Below are positions 15,999 through 24,826 of a DNA stretch of 57,764 nt, piece by piece. The notes beneath the pieces are model-generated. The model was not told where the DNA came from and did not search any database. It saw nothing but the letters and a program-made list of their open reading frames with translations. The position numbers and the translations under genes are program-made. Within the stretch, counting starts at the first letter, position 1. Every line of letters begins with the position of its first letter. Origin of the DNA: Thalassobacterium sedimentorum (lineage in GTDB: Bacteria > Verrucomicrobiota > Verrucomicrobiia > Opitutales > Coraliomargaritaceae); assembly GCF_031127905.1 (NCBI RefSeq), contig NZ_JARXIC010000027.1, positions 1-57,764 of the forward strand, in the 5' to 3' direction.

Positions 15999-17125
15999 AC
16001 TGAACGCTTCAAATGTGGATAAGTCGTTTCCACCCAAGTCAACCACTCGTCTGCCCGTTGATTCCAATTATGTAAACTCGCATCCGAACGAGGCTCCCAA
16101 TTCTCCAAATCCAAAACCTTTCCCATCGCTTGAGACAACTGATCAATATCTCCAGGCGGATAGAAGAAACCGTCTTCCTTTAATAAATCTTTAGCTTCAC
16201 CGATCGGAGATGTCACGATTGGCTTACCAAAGGGTAAATACATATAGAGTTTGCTCGGGCATCGAGCCCAATCCTGTACCGTATCACGCAAAGGACAAAT
16301 AAAGCCATTAGCCAAGGAGAACCAAGTCGATAGTTCTTCTTCGGGAATATAACCTAATACTTCAGCGCGCCCCTTCAAATCGATTTGTTCGACGAGTCCT
16401 TGGCACTCCGTTTTCAGAGGCCCTCCCCCCATCATCAGAAAAATGAAGTCATCTCGAATCAAGGCAAGCTGACGCACCGCATCCAACATATCAAAACATC
16501 CATAATTCTCATAGAAGCTCCCCATATAGAGCAAAACCTTCTTACCTGAATAACGTTGTGAAAGCTGACTCAATAAGCCAGAATCAACCGTTCCCATCTG
16601 TTCACCATAAGCATAGGGGAAATAGAAAGTCGGCTTCTTTTGCAGTAAAAGATCAAGTCGCCGAGCAAACAGTTTATCCAGATAGCGACTGGCACAAATG
16701 TGCGCATCAAAAGATAATAAGGCCCCCCACTCCACTGCAGCATCCCACAGAGCTCGTAAGCCCCCTTGCCGTTTAATTCCTGAAAAAAGCTCCACATGAT
16801 CCATCATGCAGATGGGCCGATGCCTTCCATGGCGGAACTTAACCCAATTCCGAATGCCCAAACCGCAAATCCAGACAACATCAGGATCTACCGAGGATGC
16901 TAAATCACGACGCTGTATGCGATCCGCCCGACGATCAAGTCGCTCGCAAAATAAAGGGATTGCATTCGGACACTCAAGCAACAGTCGTGCACGATTATCA
17001 GCGGTGTCTTCAATCACAATATATACACGATGCCCACGCGCAATCAAAGGTTCGGCCATCCCTGTGGCACGCTTCAATGTCGCGCAATCAGTTATATTTC
17101 CGAATGTAATAAAACAAATCTTCAC
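15983..17125 (-). CDS. Family 4 (GT-B) glycosyltransferase
   Basis: The 380-residue protein starts at a GTG codon (MKICFITFGNITDCATLKRA) and has the GT-B donor domain signatures KVLLYMGSFYENYGCFDMLD, RAEVLGYIPEEELSTWFSLA and CPSKLYMYLPFGKPIVTSP. The usual first glutamate of E-x7-E is replaced in the PSKLYMYL segment, a pattern seen in several GT4 subgroups. An 'IEDTADN' loop follows the first strand. It lies 35 bp downstream of the next upstream transferase. Confidence 0.86.
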   Translation of the reverse strand: MKICFITFGNITDCATLKRATGMAEPLIARGHRVYIVIEDTADNRARLLLECPNAIPLFCERLDRRADRIQRRDLASSVDPDVVWICGLGIRNWVKFRHGRHRPICMMDHVELFSGIKRQGGLRALWDAAVEWGALLSFDAHICASRYLDKLFARRLDLLLQKKPTFYFPYAYGEQMGTVDSGLLSQLSQRYSGKKVLLYMGSFYENYGCFDMLDAVRQLALIRDDFIFLMMGGGPLKTECQGLVEQIDLKGRAEVLGYIPEEELSTWFSLANGFICPLRDTVQDWARCPSKLYMYLPFGKPIVTSPIGEAKDLLKEDGFFYPPGDIDQLSQAMGKVLDLENWEPRSDASLHNWNQRADEWLTWVETTYPHLKRSVCVQT

Positions 17126-17160
17126 TAAAAAGTCCCTGCCCTGTTTAGGCTACCACTGAG

Positions 17161-18411
17161 TTAATCTGTGAGTTCCTGATATAATTCAACCAACTCTTGT
17201 CCATAATTAGACCAAGTCATGCGCTCTGCAACCAAGACAGCCCCGGCTAATCCAATTTCCCGACGTCGCGACTCATTCTTAGCTAGATCCACAATTGAAT
17301 CCACCAGTGCACTCACACTACCGCGTTCTACTACACAATGTGTTTCAACCTCAGAACTAGGAATTCCAGTCTCTTTAGTACAAATCACAGGTAATCCCGC
17401 AGCCATCGCTTCAGCGGCACTCTTAGCACATCCCTCCGCATAACTCGGAAAAACATACATATCAGCGCGCTGAAGCAGCGCTTTTAAGTCATCTTGTGGT
17501 ATAAAACCATGAAAAGTGAAACGTTGCTTAATACTATCTGGATAGGCCTCAAGCAAAGCCTGCCCTTGAATACCGTTGCCTGCAACTTCAACACGACACT
17601 GAATGCCGCGTTGCTCCAATTCTTGCACAGCATCAATGATAACGTTGGCTCCCTTGCGCAAACCAAATCCCCCCGTAAAGAGAAGCCTCAGCACGCCATC
17701 TTCGGCTAAAGCATAATCCTGCTTCAACCCCTTAAAATCCTGACGCACTCCAAGATACGACACTCTGATCTTCTCTGGATCATATCCTAAATCGACGAAG
17801 TTTTGCTTAACATAATCTGAATTAACCAACAGAATGTCAGCCTCTTCACAGTCTTTTAAAACAAGTTGCCAAAAAGTTTTATCTGGTCCCAACTCAAAAT
17901 GTATGCCGTGCGCATGATACAGGTCCTTTAGATTACGCTCCATTTCAACTGGATGCGCCAAACTTTGATCCACAATAACCTTCATTCCCTTAGCTTTAGC
18001 CGCTGCAATGGCTCCCCCCTGCCCGGCTCCACTACGAGTATGAAAAATATCACCTGTTAGAAATGGAATGCTTTGCTTCCCAAATAATTCCCAAACCTTC
18101 GTCGCGGTATCAAGATCATCCGTAGCAATAATTTTAGAAAGTAGTTTTCTATATAATCTCTCAAACTCTGGTAAGAATAAACTATGTACTCGCGCTCCGG
18201 TTTTCAAAAAACGAAGACGTGGCTTTAAGCGATCGGCTAAGCTCCGATTCGACCCATAAATCGGTAGCCAACCTAAAATGACCATCATACTCTTAGATGG
18301 CACCCAACCAGAAATAACTGAGCAATCAACTTGCCCCGCCGGCAAACTTTCCACTGTCTCCACAAAGTGAAGGCGGCCGACCCCGGTAGAAATCACAACT
18401 TTTGGTTTCAT
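17161..18411 (-). CDS. Family 4 (GT-B) glycosyltransferase
   Basis: The 416-residue protein has a long N-terminal acceptor domain (MKPKVVISTGVGRLHFVETV; FHTRSGAGQGGAIAAAKAKG). Its canonical donor domain has VLRLLFTGGFGLRKGANVII, RFTFHGFIPQDDLKALLQRA and SYAEGCAKSAAEAMAAGLPV with the E-x7-E signature. It is the first gene after the 188-bp interval that separates the AT-rich membrane/sulfation half of the cluster from the glycosyltransferase half, so it may have its own promoter. Confidence 0.88.
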   Translation of the reverse strand: MKPKVVISTGVGRLHFVETVESLPAGQVDCSVISGWVPSKSMMVILGWLPIYGSNRSLADRLKPRLRFLKTGARVHSLFLPEFERLYRKLLSKIIATDDLDTATKVWELFGKQSIPFLTGDIFHTRSGAGQGGAIAAAKAKGMKVIVDQSLAHPVEMERNLKDLYHAHGIHFELGPDKTFWQLVLKDCEEADILLVNSDYVKQNFVDLGYDPEKIRVSYLGVRQDFKGLKQDYALAEDGVLRLLFTGGFGLRKGANVIIDAVQELEQRGIQCRVEVAGNGIQGQALLEAYPDSIKQRFTFHGFIPQDDLKALLQRADMYVFPSYAEGCAKSAAEAMAAGLPVICTKETGIPSSEVETHCVVERGSVSALVDSIVDLAKNESRRREIGLAGAVLVAERMTWSNYGQELVELYQELTD

Positions 18412-18599
18412 ATATAATAGTTAGCCTTAATGGCAATAAAAGGCAGCGCTCACTAGTTTACTATTTTTAGACTAAATCTGAACAGTTTATGACGCCGATT
18501 CTAATCGGCCATAAGATCGCCCGAATATTGGCGTCGATATAGATTCGATCTATTCAGGTGATGTAAGTCAATCGAACTAAAAAACGATGCAGAACAACG
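18412..18599. other. Non-coding spacer with nested hairpin inside the polysaccharide cluster
   Basis: The 188 bp between the polymerase-like gene and the first GT4 gene contain CCGATT-ct-AATCGG (18495-18508) nested in GACGCC (18491-18496) and GGCGTC (18530-18535). On the minus strand this structure lies downstream of one gene and upstream of the next, so it could limit read-through or form part of a leader. No T-run follows, so it is not a standard terminator. Confidence 0.4.
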
Positions 18600-19916
18600 T
18601 CATCTCCAAAACGTACGACGTTTATATAATTTGGAAAACGGTGATAGCATCGCGAAATCAGACTCTGGAACCAAGGGACCTCGTTTGTCAGTCAGGCATA
18701 TTGCTAAACCGGTAAATATCCCAACCCATAGGCGGCCTTTAAGGTTTAATGGAGAGAACAATAATGCCCAACTTAACTCATAGAAAATAAGAATAACCGC
18801 TGGTGTCAGGATGTTGTCTCGACGAATAAATAACAAAAGCACTCTCAACATTAAAAAGACTAGAAATAACCAATATAATACTGCGAACAACCCATTGTTA
18901 AACCAAGTGCCAACAATAATGGAGTGTCCACCAGCACGCTGAAAAACAGACATGTACATCTCATCCGAAACAGGCTCACCCGCGATATCCATCGCTTCTA
19001 TAACATAGTCACCGATCGTAGGCCAAGATCCAAGCCCCCAGATTGGATTATCCAAACCAGCCAAAACGCCTGCGACAACTTCAGTACGACCAGCAGCCAC
19101 CAAACCTAATGGCGTCACCCCAAACCGAGTCTCTGATTGATCATAAAACTTAGATTGCTGCAACACACCCATATATCCACGCGGTGCAGCATATAAATAT
19201 GCCCAATACACACATGAAAAAGCAATAATAATAACCGAAGCAGTTTTAAGCATAAAAGAGAAACTCAACTCTAGCTTAGATCGTTTCTGTCCCTTAACAA
19301 TCCATGTATATAACAAGGTAAATGAAGTCATAAAGTAAGCAAATGAACCGCTTCGAGATCCATAGACAGCGACTACAATCGCTGCCGCTAAAAATATAAA
19401 AACGGAAAGCAACCGATTAATTCTATAGGCAAAAATCCCAAGCAATATACTTAACGCAAATAAGATAGGCTGCACTTTAGCACTAAAATACACATACCCT
19501 CCCCGAAGACCATACTCAACAAAATCGCTACTTTGAAAATATCCAACACAAGCTCCGGGTAACATACCAACGAAAAATGGAATTAATAGCCGCTGACTTC
19601 GCGCGAGTATTAAAGCAAAAAACAATGAGTTTAATCCCAAAGCTATAGGTCGAGCAAACCCTCGCATGAAGAATGCTAAATAATTGGTATTGACTAAATC
19701 AGAAACAATAACGGCACTACAAAAAACACCAAGTAATAAGGCACTTTTTACTGCAGTGCTATTCCATACAAAATTCGAATTTGTAAAAAAAAGTATTGGC
19801 AGGGCTAAATACATCAAAACCTCAGACAACGAAAATCGTCCAATCAGCCCCACTTCCAATGCCCAGCCAAAACCTACGAGGAAAACATAAAATTTTAGTA
19901 TCTTACTTCTATTCAT
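18600..19916 (-). CDS. O-antigen polymerase/ligase-like membrane protein (Wzy/WaaL type)
   Basis: From ATG 19916 the protein has 438 residues and about ten hydrophobic helices (for example VFLVGFGWALEVGLIG, FIFLAAAIVVAVYG, YWLFLVFLMLRVLLLF). A large periplasmic loop near the middle to C-terminal third carries GLDNPIWGLGSWPT and a GHSIIVGTWFNNGLFAVLYW stretch. The GxGS-W loop and the GHS...N.G segment are typical of Wzy_C/O-antigen ligase proteins. It would polymerise repeat units or ligate the finished chain at the periplasmic face. The start overlaps the end of the sulfotransferase gene by 8 nt. Codon use and base composition are AT-rich. Confidence 0.75.
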   Translation of the reverse strand: MNRSKILKFYVFLVGFGWALEVGLIGRFSLSEVLMYLALPILFFTNSNFVWNSTAVKSALLLGVFCSAVIVSDLVNTNYLAFFMRGFARPIALGLNSLFFALILARSQRLLIPFFVGMLPGACVGYFQSSDFVEYGLRGGYVYFSAKVQPILFALSILLGIFAYRINRLLSVFIFLAAAIVVAVYGSRSGSFAYFMTSFTLLYTWIVKGQKRSKLELSFSFMLKTASVIIIAFSCVYWAYLYAAPRGYMGVLQQSKFYDQSETRFGVTPLGLVAAGRTEVVAGVLAGLDNPIWGLGSWPTIGDYVIEAMDIAGEPVSDEMYMSVFQRAGGHSIIVGTWFNNGLFAVLYWLFLVFLMLRVLLLFIRRDNILTPAVILIFYELSWALLFSPLNLKGRLWVGIFTGLAICLTDKRGPLVPESDFAMLSPFSKLYKRRTFWR

Positions 19917-20595
19917 AATCAAAATCGTAGTCAAATGCTTCGAAATCATCTTCGAAAATTACAGATATCAGATTCTTAGCTTCATCATCATAGAATTCTC
20001 GATAATCAATACGATGTGCCTGCCCCAATTTAGGCAACGAATCAAAACTCAACGAATAACTCTGACAAAAATCACGTAAATCACTCTCAAGAGTCTCAAA
20101 ATGTAATAGATTTGGAACCGCGATCCTACCGTCAGGATTGACCAAGAAACTCTTTTGCGTCCGAAGATGAGCTAGTTTATTGTGGTCGTTGATAAGTTCA
20201 AATCTTCGGCTCCAGAAATCTTTAAACTCAGACAAATCAAGATTTCCACAGAAATGACGGTATGTAGAAATTGCTCGACTATATGGATTTCGAACAATTG
20301 AAAATACAATGAGGTCATCAAGCTGATCATTACTAATCAGATTCAACATCTCAATCTCCGCATAAGTTAAATGCTGAGCACAAAGTGTATAATCAATTGG
20401 GCCAAATAAAATCTCCCGGGGCATTTCATTACTCGTCAATTTCAATAGTAATTTGGAAAATCGATTCAAAATACTTCTAAAGCGAGGACTCAAAACCAAT
20501 TCCTTAGGCACGAGATCTAAAGCAACTTCAACCGACTTCCCCGCATTCTTAGGGATGTGAATGAATAATAATTTATTTTTACGAGAATAAGCCAC
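19909..20595 (-). CDS. Sulfotransferase family protein
   Basis: The 228-residue protein starts at GTG and carries the 5'-phosphosulfate loop KLLFIHIPKNAGKSVEVAL at the N-terminus. The 3'-phosphate motif VFSIVRNPYSRAISTYRHFC lies near residue 107-126. Both are diagnostic for PAPS-dependent carbohydrate sulfotransferases of the sulfotransferase-2 type. It would transfer sulfate from PAPS to a sugar hydroxyl in the cytoplasm before export. It lies between the Wzx-like and Wzy-like genes in the AT-rich block, which points to sulfation of the polysaccharide repeat unit. PAPS synthesis genes are not in the window. Confidence 0.8.
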   Translation of the reverse strand: MAYSRKNKLLFIHIPKNAGKSVEVALDLVPKELVLSPRFRSILNRFSKLLLKLTSNEMPREILFGPIDYTLCAQHLTYAEIEMLNLISNDQLDDLIVFSIVRNPYSRAISTYRHFCGNLDLSEFKDFWSRRFELINDHNKLAHLRTQKSFLVNPDGRIAVPNLLHFETLESDLRDFCQSYSLSFDSLPKLGQAHRIDYREFYDDEAKNLISVIFEDDFEAFDYDFDYE

Positions 20596-20605
20596 AATTT
20601 TTTAT

Positions 20606-22099
20606 CTATTTAACGCTTAACCTAAACTTCCAGATCAATGGCAATATGATTAAGGCTGATACAAATAAAAAGATGAGAACTTCAAAGCTAAATTTCATCC
20701 AATCAGTCGCAAGCCCATTCAAATCTAACAACAAGGAAATAATAAAAGCTATCGCACCAACACCGCAAAGAATCCCCCATTGTCCAAGCTTCACAATTCG
20801 AAACCCCTTCACTCGTAATAACCACGTAATGGACAGACAAGCCACAAGAGCTGATGCGAAAACCATACTTAAAGGAACAAAATCGGGAAGTCCTAAAAAC
20901 ACTACAATAAAAGTCCACATCAACGATACGACTGCACCACAGGCACCGATAATTGCAGCATAACCAACTCCATTAGATGAATGAACATATGTTGCTAATT
21001 GTTGAGAAATACATAGAAACAATAATCCAATTCCACCAGTAAATACGACAATATCCCCAGCATATCGTGCACTACCAACCCATAAACGAATAAAAGATTC
21101 AGCAAAAGAAACATAACCAATAGAAGCGACTAAGGTAATCGCGACTGTGACCATTAAAGCAAATCTCATTATACGTTGTGCCTTTACCACATCCCCAGAT
21201 CCAATTAAATGCGACATACTGGGAATTAAAACTACTGATATACGATGAATAACAGTGTTTATAAACTGTATTGGTCGTAACGTGATATCATAAGCCGCGA
21301 CCCATGCTGGCGACATATAAAATGCTATAATAAATAGTGACAGTTTTGTGGCAGATGAGCTGATTGCATTACCAGTTATCACTTGTGGCGTAACCTTAAA
21401 TACTTCTAATAAAACTACTTTTGAAATAATCACCTTCGGATAAAGTGAGAATGATATTAAAATCGAAGGTATAACAGAAAAAATCGCCAAAATCATATTA
21501 CGCGATAGTAAAGCTAATGGAATAATCCAGACACCACACCCCATACGAATTCCCCAGTATAAGATTCCTAATTGCACGATTGCCATGAGTGGCCGAGCGT
21601 AAAGCAAGTATTCTGGACGTTGCATAGCTTGCAAAAAAGGAGCACAGGCACTAACCCACATCTGCACCATCATAGCAAATAGACAATAGTTCAAAGCGCG
21701 ACTCAATGATTCAAGCTCGACATGGCTCAATTTCCACATGTCAAGTAATGCTAAGATTACTAACTTACCGGTCAGCAAAAGGATCAACGAAAGAATGAAA
21801 TTAACAGCTAGACCACTCCAAAAATACGTAATTGCACGAATGAATTTTTTTGCTCCACAGGCCGCAGCGGAGCGTTGTCCTGAAACCGTAGCGACATTAA
21901 ACATTGCAACCCATGCAATCACACCCCCAGTAGCCAACCATATTCCATAGATATGATCACCAAATGCTTTCAGGTACATCGGAACTAAAACGATGCCTGT
22001 AACAATCAATACAAACTGATCGATCCAAGTCGTAATCATTCCAATCGAAGTTGCCTTCTTCCTGGAAACACCTTTTCGAAGTCGAGTCCTAGAGAGCAT
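20606..22099 (-). CDS. Wzx-like polysaccharide flippase (PST/MATE superfamily)
   Basis: The 497-residue integral membrane protein has 12-14 predicted helices. It starts with a basic cytoplasmic tail (MLSRTRLRKGVSRKKATSIG) and helices such as FVLIVTGIVLVPMYLKAF and IYGIWLATGGVIAWVAMFNV. The last third has IGLLFLCISQQLATYVHSSN and GVGYAAIIGACGAVVSLMW. This organisation is typical of PST transporters that flip lipid-linked oligosaccharides. It precedes the second sulfotransferase gene and the polymerase-like gene, so all three belong to one Wzx/Wzy-type pathway. Confidence 0.85.
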   Translation of the reverse strand: MLSRTRLRKGVSRKKATSIGMITTWIDQFVLIVTGIVLVPMYLKAFGDHIYGIWLATGGVIAWVAMFNVATVSGQRSAAACGAKKFIRAITYFWSGLAVNFILSLILLLTGKLVILALLDMWKLSHVELESLSRALNYCLFAMMVQMWVSACAPFLQAMQRPEYLLYARPLMAIVQLGILYWGIRMGCGVWIIPLALLSRNMILAIFSVIPSILISFSLYPKVIISKVVLLEVFKVTPQVITGNAISSSATKLSLFIIAFYMSPAWVAAYDITLRPIQFINTVIHRISVVLIPSMSHLIGSGDVVKAQRIMRFALMVTVAITLVASIGYVSFAESFIRLWVGSARYAGDIVVFTGGIGLLFLCISQQLATYVHSSNGVGYAAIIGACGAVVSLMWTFIVVFLGLPDFVPLSMVFASALVACLSITWLLRVKGFRIVKLGQWGILCGVGAIAFIISLLLDLNGLATDWMKFSFEVLIFLFVSALIILPLIWKFRLSVK

Positions 22100-22134
22100 A
22101 AAAAAATTAGCAGCTAAAATCGATTTACCTAATC

Positions 22135-23124
22135 TTATTCACCAAACAAGACTCGCCTCATCGCTTGCGGAATACAGGCACTTAGGTACAACGAAAATAG
22201 TAATACAATTACCGTAATTATAGTTACACTAACTAATGTCACCGAGCCTGTATAAATGAAAGGAATAAACACAAGTGCAAAAAAATGTAATGCATATATT
22301 CGCAAAGATATACGTCCCAAGAATCCAAAAACAAAACCTACCCTTGGACAGTACAAATAAACTATTCGATAAAATGCACAAAAAAAAGCGCAGCCGAGTA
22401 TCGCAATTCCAAATCTGTATAACAATTCATTGAGAATACTGATATCAGGATAAAACAATCCTGTTGAATATATAAAATGATCAGCTGTGTAAAACGGCAA
22501 AAGGAACGCCCAAAGTCCTCCTAAAGATAAAAAAGAGATCACAATGGTTCTAAGGCTGAATCTATAATTTATAATTGAAAACCAATACCCAATTATAAAA
22601 AAGGGGAAAAGCCATTGAACATATCGCAGGCCAAAATAATGATCAATATCTCCAGCGGCACTAATGAGACAAATAAATACAGCTACAGCAAAAAAAATCC
22701 ATCGCGAATAAGACCAAAGAACTGCACATACATGAAGACATAACAATACCCATAAATACCACAATGCATGCACTGGATAGATAATTGCTTTAATAGCAGC
22801 CAACGGAGCAAGTACAACCTTATAATATTCGCCTATGAGCATTTTATGCAGAAAATATAGTATTACTGCCCAAACTAAAAATGGAATTAAAAGCCGAAAA
22901 GAGCGAGAAAAGATCAATTCCATATATTCATGAGTCTCAAAACTCTTCTTCGCAAAATACCCACTAAGCAGCGCGAACAATGGCATATGAAACGAATATA
23001 TAGCCACATAAACTGTGTTATTTAACGCATCCGCAGCAGATCCATATATTGCCTGTAAAACATGCCCAACTACAACAAGTAAAATGCCTACCCCCTTCAA
23101 GCCATCTACAAACTGATTTCTCAT
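22135..23124 (-). CDS. Acyltransferase family 3 membrane protein
   Basis: From ATG 23124 (329 residues) the protein starts MRNQFVDGLKGVGILLVVVG followed by H, with the D-x-x-K/R-G and VVxGH pattern of the acyltransferase-3 family. About ten helices follow. LLSGYFAKKSF (near residue 55) and FPFFIIGYWFS fit the family. Members move acetyl or other acyl groups onto sugars during envelope polysaccharide synthesis. The frame also has a TTG nine bases upstream. It lies 72 bp after the first sulfotransferase gene. The region is strongly AT-rich. Confidence 0.82.
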   Translation of the reverse strand: MRNQFVDGLKGVGILLVVVGHVLQAIYGSAADALNNTVYVAIYSFHMPLFALLSGYFAKKSFETHEYMELIFSRSFRLLIPFLVWAVILYFLHKMLIGEYYKVVLAPLAAIKAIIYPVHALWYLWVLLCLHVCAVLWSYSRWIFFAVAVFICLISAAGDIDHYFGLRYVQWLFPFFIIGYWFSIINYRFSLRTIVISFLSLGGLWAFLLPFYTADHFIYSTGLFYPDISILNELLYRFGIAILGCAFFCAFYRIVYLYCPRVGFVFGFLGRISLRIYALHFFALVFIPFIYTGSVTLVSVTIITVIVLLFSLYLSACIPQAMRRVLFGE

Positions 23125-23205
23125 AAAAAGCAATTTATCCGATGAACAATAATAGTCTGTAGCATTCCCTAACTACAATAATCATTATCATATAAATCAG
23201 TATAC

Positions 23206-23976
23206 TTACAGTTCGATATGACAGCTGACACCATTTTCTTCAAAAGCCTCACGCTCAGAATCATCAAGCATTTCAGTCCAAGCACCTGGAGCTCCTTTTC
23301 TCTTTGAAAAATGATCAGGGTGTATTTGAGTTTCAGGATCAACAGACTTTCGTATCAGAAATTCATATACTTTCCGCTTCAAGGGTTGTATTCGATCAGA
23401 ATTAAAAATGGGTAGGTTTTGCGTTTTCCTAGAGATTTGCTTCGCAACTCTAAAAACCCGCGCACCTAAATTATCAGGAGCATGTTCCTCATGTATTACC
23501 TGCTTGAGGGCCTGGGCATCCAACCGAAGGTTTAAGTAATTTTGAATCTCATCAATACCTCGTTCTTTAGATTCCCAAAACTCCTCATAGACTTGGAAAA
23601 GAATCTCTGAACGCCCACGAAGCCTTTGATAATTCTGTCGATCTTGTTCAACAATCGACTCAATATGATCCACATTAACGTTCCATTTTTCTTTCATGGA
23701 ACAATAGACATCACGTATATCTCGCTGAATGTAAATCGGCTTAACTCGATCCAGATCCACTAATTTTTCCAAGATCTCAACATCGTGTGACTTAAAGATG
23801 ACATAGTCGTGCTGCTCTGTAGCAGCCTCGACAATTTGATTCCAATCCTCACAGGCCACATAACTCATGTTACGGTAGGAATTTCCCGAGGCTTCAAGAA
23901 CCTTTCGAACATACCCAAACTGCATTGTCGAACCAGACCTCAAACCACCTATGCATGCAATAATGATAGGACTCAT
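23206..23976 (-). CDS. Sulfotransferase-like protein, first gene of the cluster
   Basis: The 256-residue protein begins MSPIIIACIGGLRSGSTMQF, where GGLRSGST is the 5'-phosphosulfate (P-loop-like) motif. VKPIYIQRDIRDVYCSMKEK (about residues 78-97) has the RDxRD..S 3'-phosphate signature. The C-terminal half is charged and helical and ends KRKGAPGAWTEML, resembling the RKG..GDW motif of eukaryotic-type sulfotransferases. A perfect AAGGAGG lies 4 bases upstream of the ATG, the strongest ribosome binding site in the cluster, so this gene probably leads the operon. Confidence 0.75.
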   Translation of the reverse strand: MSPIIIACIGGLRSGSTMQFGYVRKVLEASGNSYRNMSYVACEDWNQIVEAATEQHDYVIFKSHDVEILEKLVDLDRVKPIYIQRDIRDVYCSMKEKWNVNVDHIESIVEQDRQNYQRLRGRSEILFQVYEEFWESKERGIDEIQNYLNLRLDAQALKQVIHEEHAPDNLGARVFRVAKQISRKTQNLPIFNSDRIQPLKRKVYEFLIRKSVDPETQIHPDHFSKRKGAPGAWTEMLDDSEREAFEENGVSCHIEL

Positions 23977-24229
23977 ACCCCCTCCTTAGTTAACTGTCCA
24001 AATGAATAATAAAAAAACAACATGCTTAAGATCGCTAAAAAAATAAAACGGACCGAACGAACACCCCTGCCCCGCAGCACGCTACCGCCATTGGTCACGC
24101 CGGGGAGCGAGCCACGAAATATACTAAAATAGAGGGGAGTCCATACATGGACCGCGCTAGGCTGCGGGCAAAGTTCGTTTTGTTCAAGTTTTTTTGAACA
24201 AAACGAAGAAGTCAGCTATGACTACTTCT
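23977..24229. other. Intergenic region with a perfect 14-bp inverted repeat
   Basis: TTCGTTTTGTTCAA (24174-24187) and TTGAACAAAACGAA (24194-24207) form a perfect hairpin with a 6-base loop. A second, partly overlapping stem pairs GAAGAAGT (24205-24212) with ACTTCTTC (24224-24231) across the stop codon of the YiiX-like gene. A small TCCAT-ac-ATGGA palindrome is also present. On the minus strand the structures lie just after that gene and before the polysaccharide operon. No T-run follows, so a rho-independent terminator is not proven. The polysaccharide operon promoter should lie in the AT-rich part next to 23977. Confidence 0.5.
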
Positions 24230-24814
24230 TCAGCGAGTGGGCAGGTTTTGGACCCATTCAATGGCTGGGTGCTCGGCAAAGTCGGCAGGGGTGACGAATC
24301 CGAAGTGCTCGCCCTCGACGCTCAGGCCCACCTGGCGATAGCAGGCAGCCACATATTCTGAACAGATATAAGCCTCCTGATGCTCACTGGGCCAGCTGGG
24401 CAGGCTGTCGAGCATCTCAGGAGCCATGCGATTTAGGGTGATTCGGGCCGCGATTTCAGCAATTTGCTGGCTATCGTAGGGATAACCGAAGCGATCGACT
24501 GCAAAACGGCCCAAGGTCGCGAGAGCATCTGGCGCGACCTGACGCGCAAAATCGCGGTGCCGCATAATCTGCATATGTCCCGGATAGGCATGCCCCTGCT
24601 GATCGTAGTTAGTCAGATATTGATTAAGTGGAACGGTGCGCACACCGATCGGCTCCACGCTTTCTAGTAACATGATCCGGTCAAAGGCATCCAAGCGCAG
24701 CACCAGCGCCACATGACTCCAGCGACTCCGGGTGGCCGCCTGGATCATTTTCGAGAACCAACCACTGCCCGAACACAGCAATAAATCACCTGTTTGAATA
24801 TTGGGGTAACGCAT
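24230..24814 (-). CDS. YiiX/YebB-like permuted NlpC/P60 hydrolase
   Basis: The 194-residue protein has TGDLLLCSGSGWFSKMIQAA and SRWSHVALVLRLDAFDRIML, placing the conserved His (SHVAL) before the Cys. AYICSEYVAACYRQVGLSVE carries the Cys of the ICSE motif near the C-terminus. This order is the circularly permuted papain-like arrangement of the YiiX/YaeF family, whose members are amidases or thioesterases with lipid or peptidoglycan-linked substrates. No signal peptide is seen from ATG 24814; a GTG at 24826 would add four residues. Function remains general. Confidence 0.7.
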   Translation of the reverse strand: MRYPNIQTGDLLLCSGSGWFSKMIQAATRSRWSHVALVLRLDAFDRIMLLESVEPIGVRTVPLNQYLTNYDQQGHAYPGHMQIMRHRDFARQVAPDALATLGRFAVDRFGYPYDSQQIAEIAARITLNRMAPEMLDSLPSWPSEHQEAYICSEYVAACYRQVGLSVEGEHFGFVTPADFAEHPAIEWVQNLPTR

Positions 24815-24826
24815 GCCCGACAGCAC

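Noticed and set aside
15999-16067. Longer N-terminus for the GT4-type gene starting at 16067
   Set aside because: It would overlap the upstream gene by 85 bases and add residues absent from the tandem paralogue; the start at 15998 aligns with the paralogue.
18491-18535. tRNA or small structured RNA gene
   Set aside because: The nested hairpin lacks a cloverleaf, CCA end or T-loop sequence.
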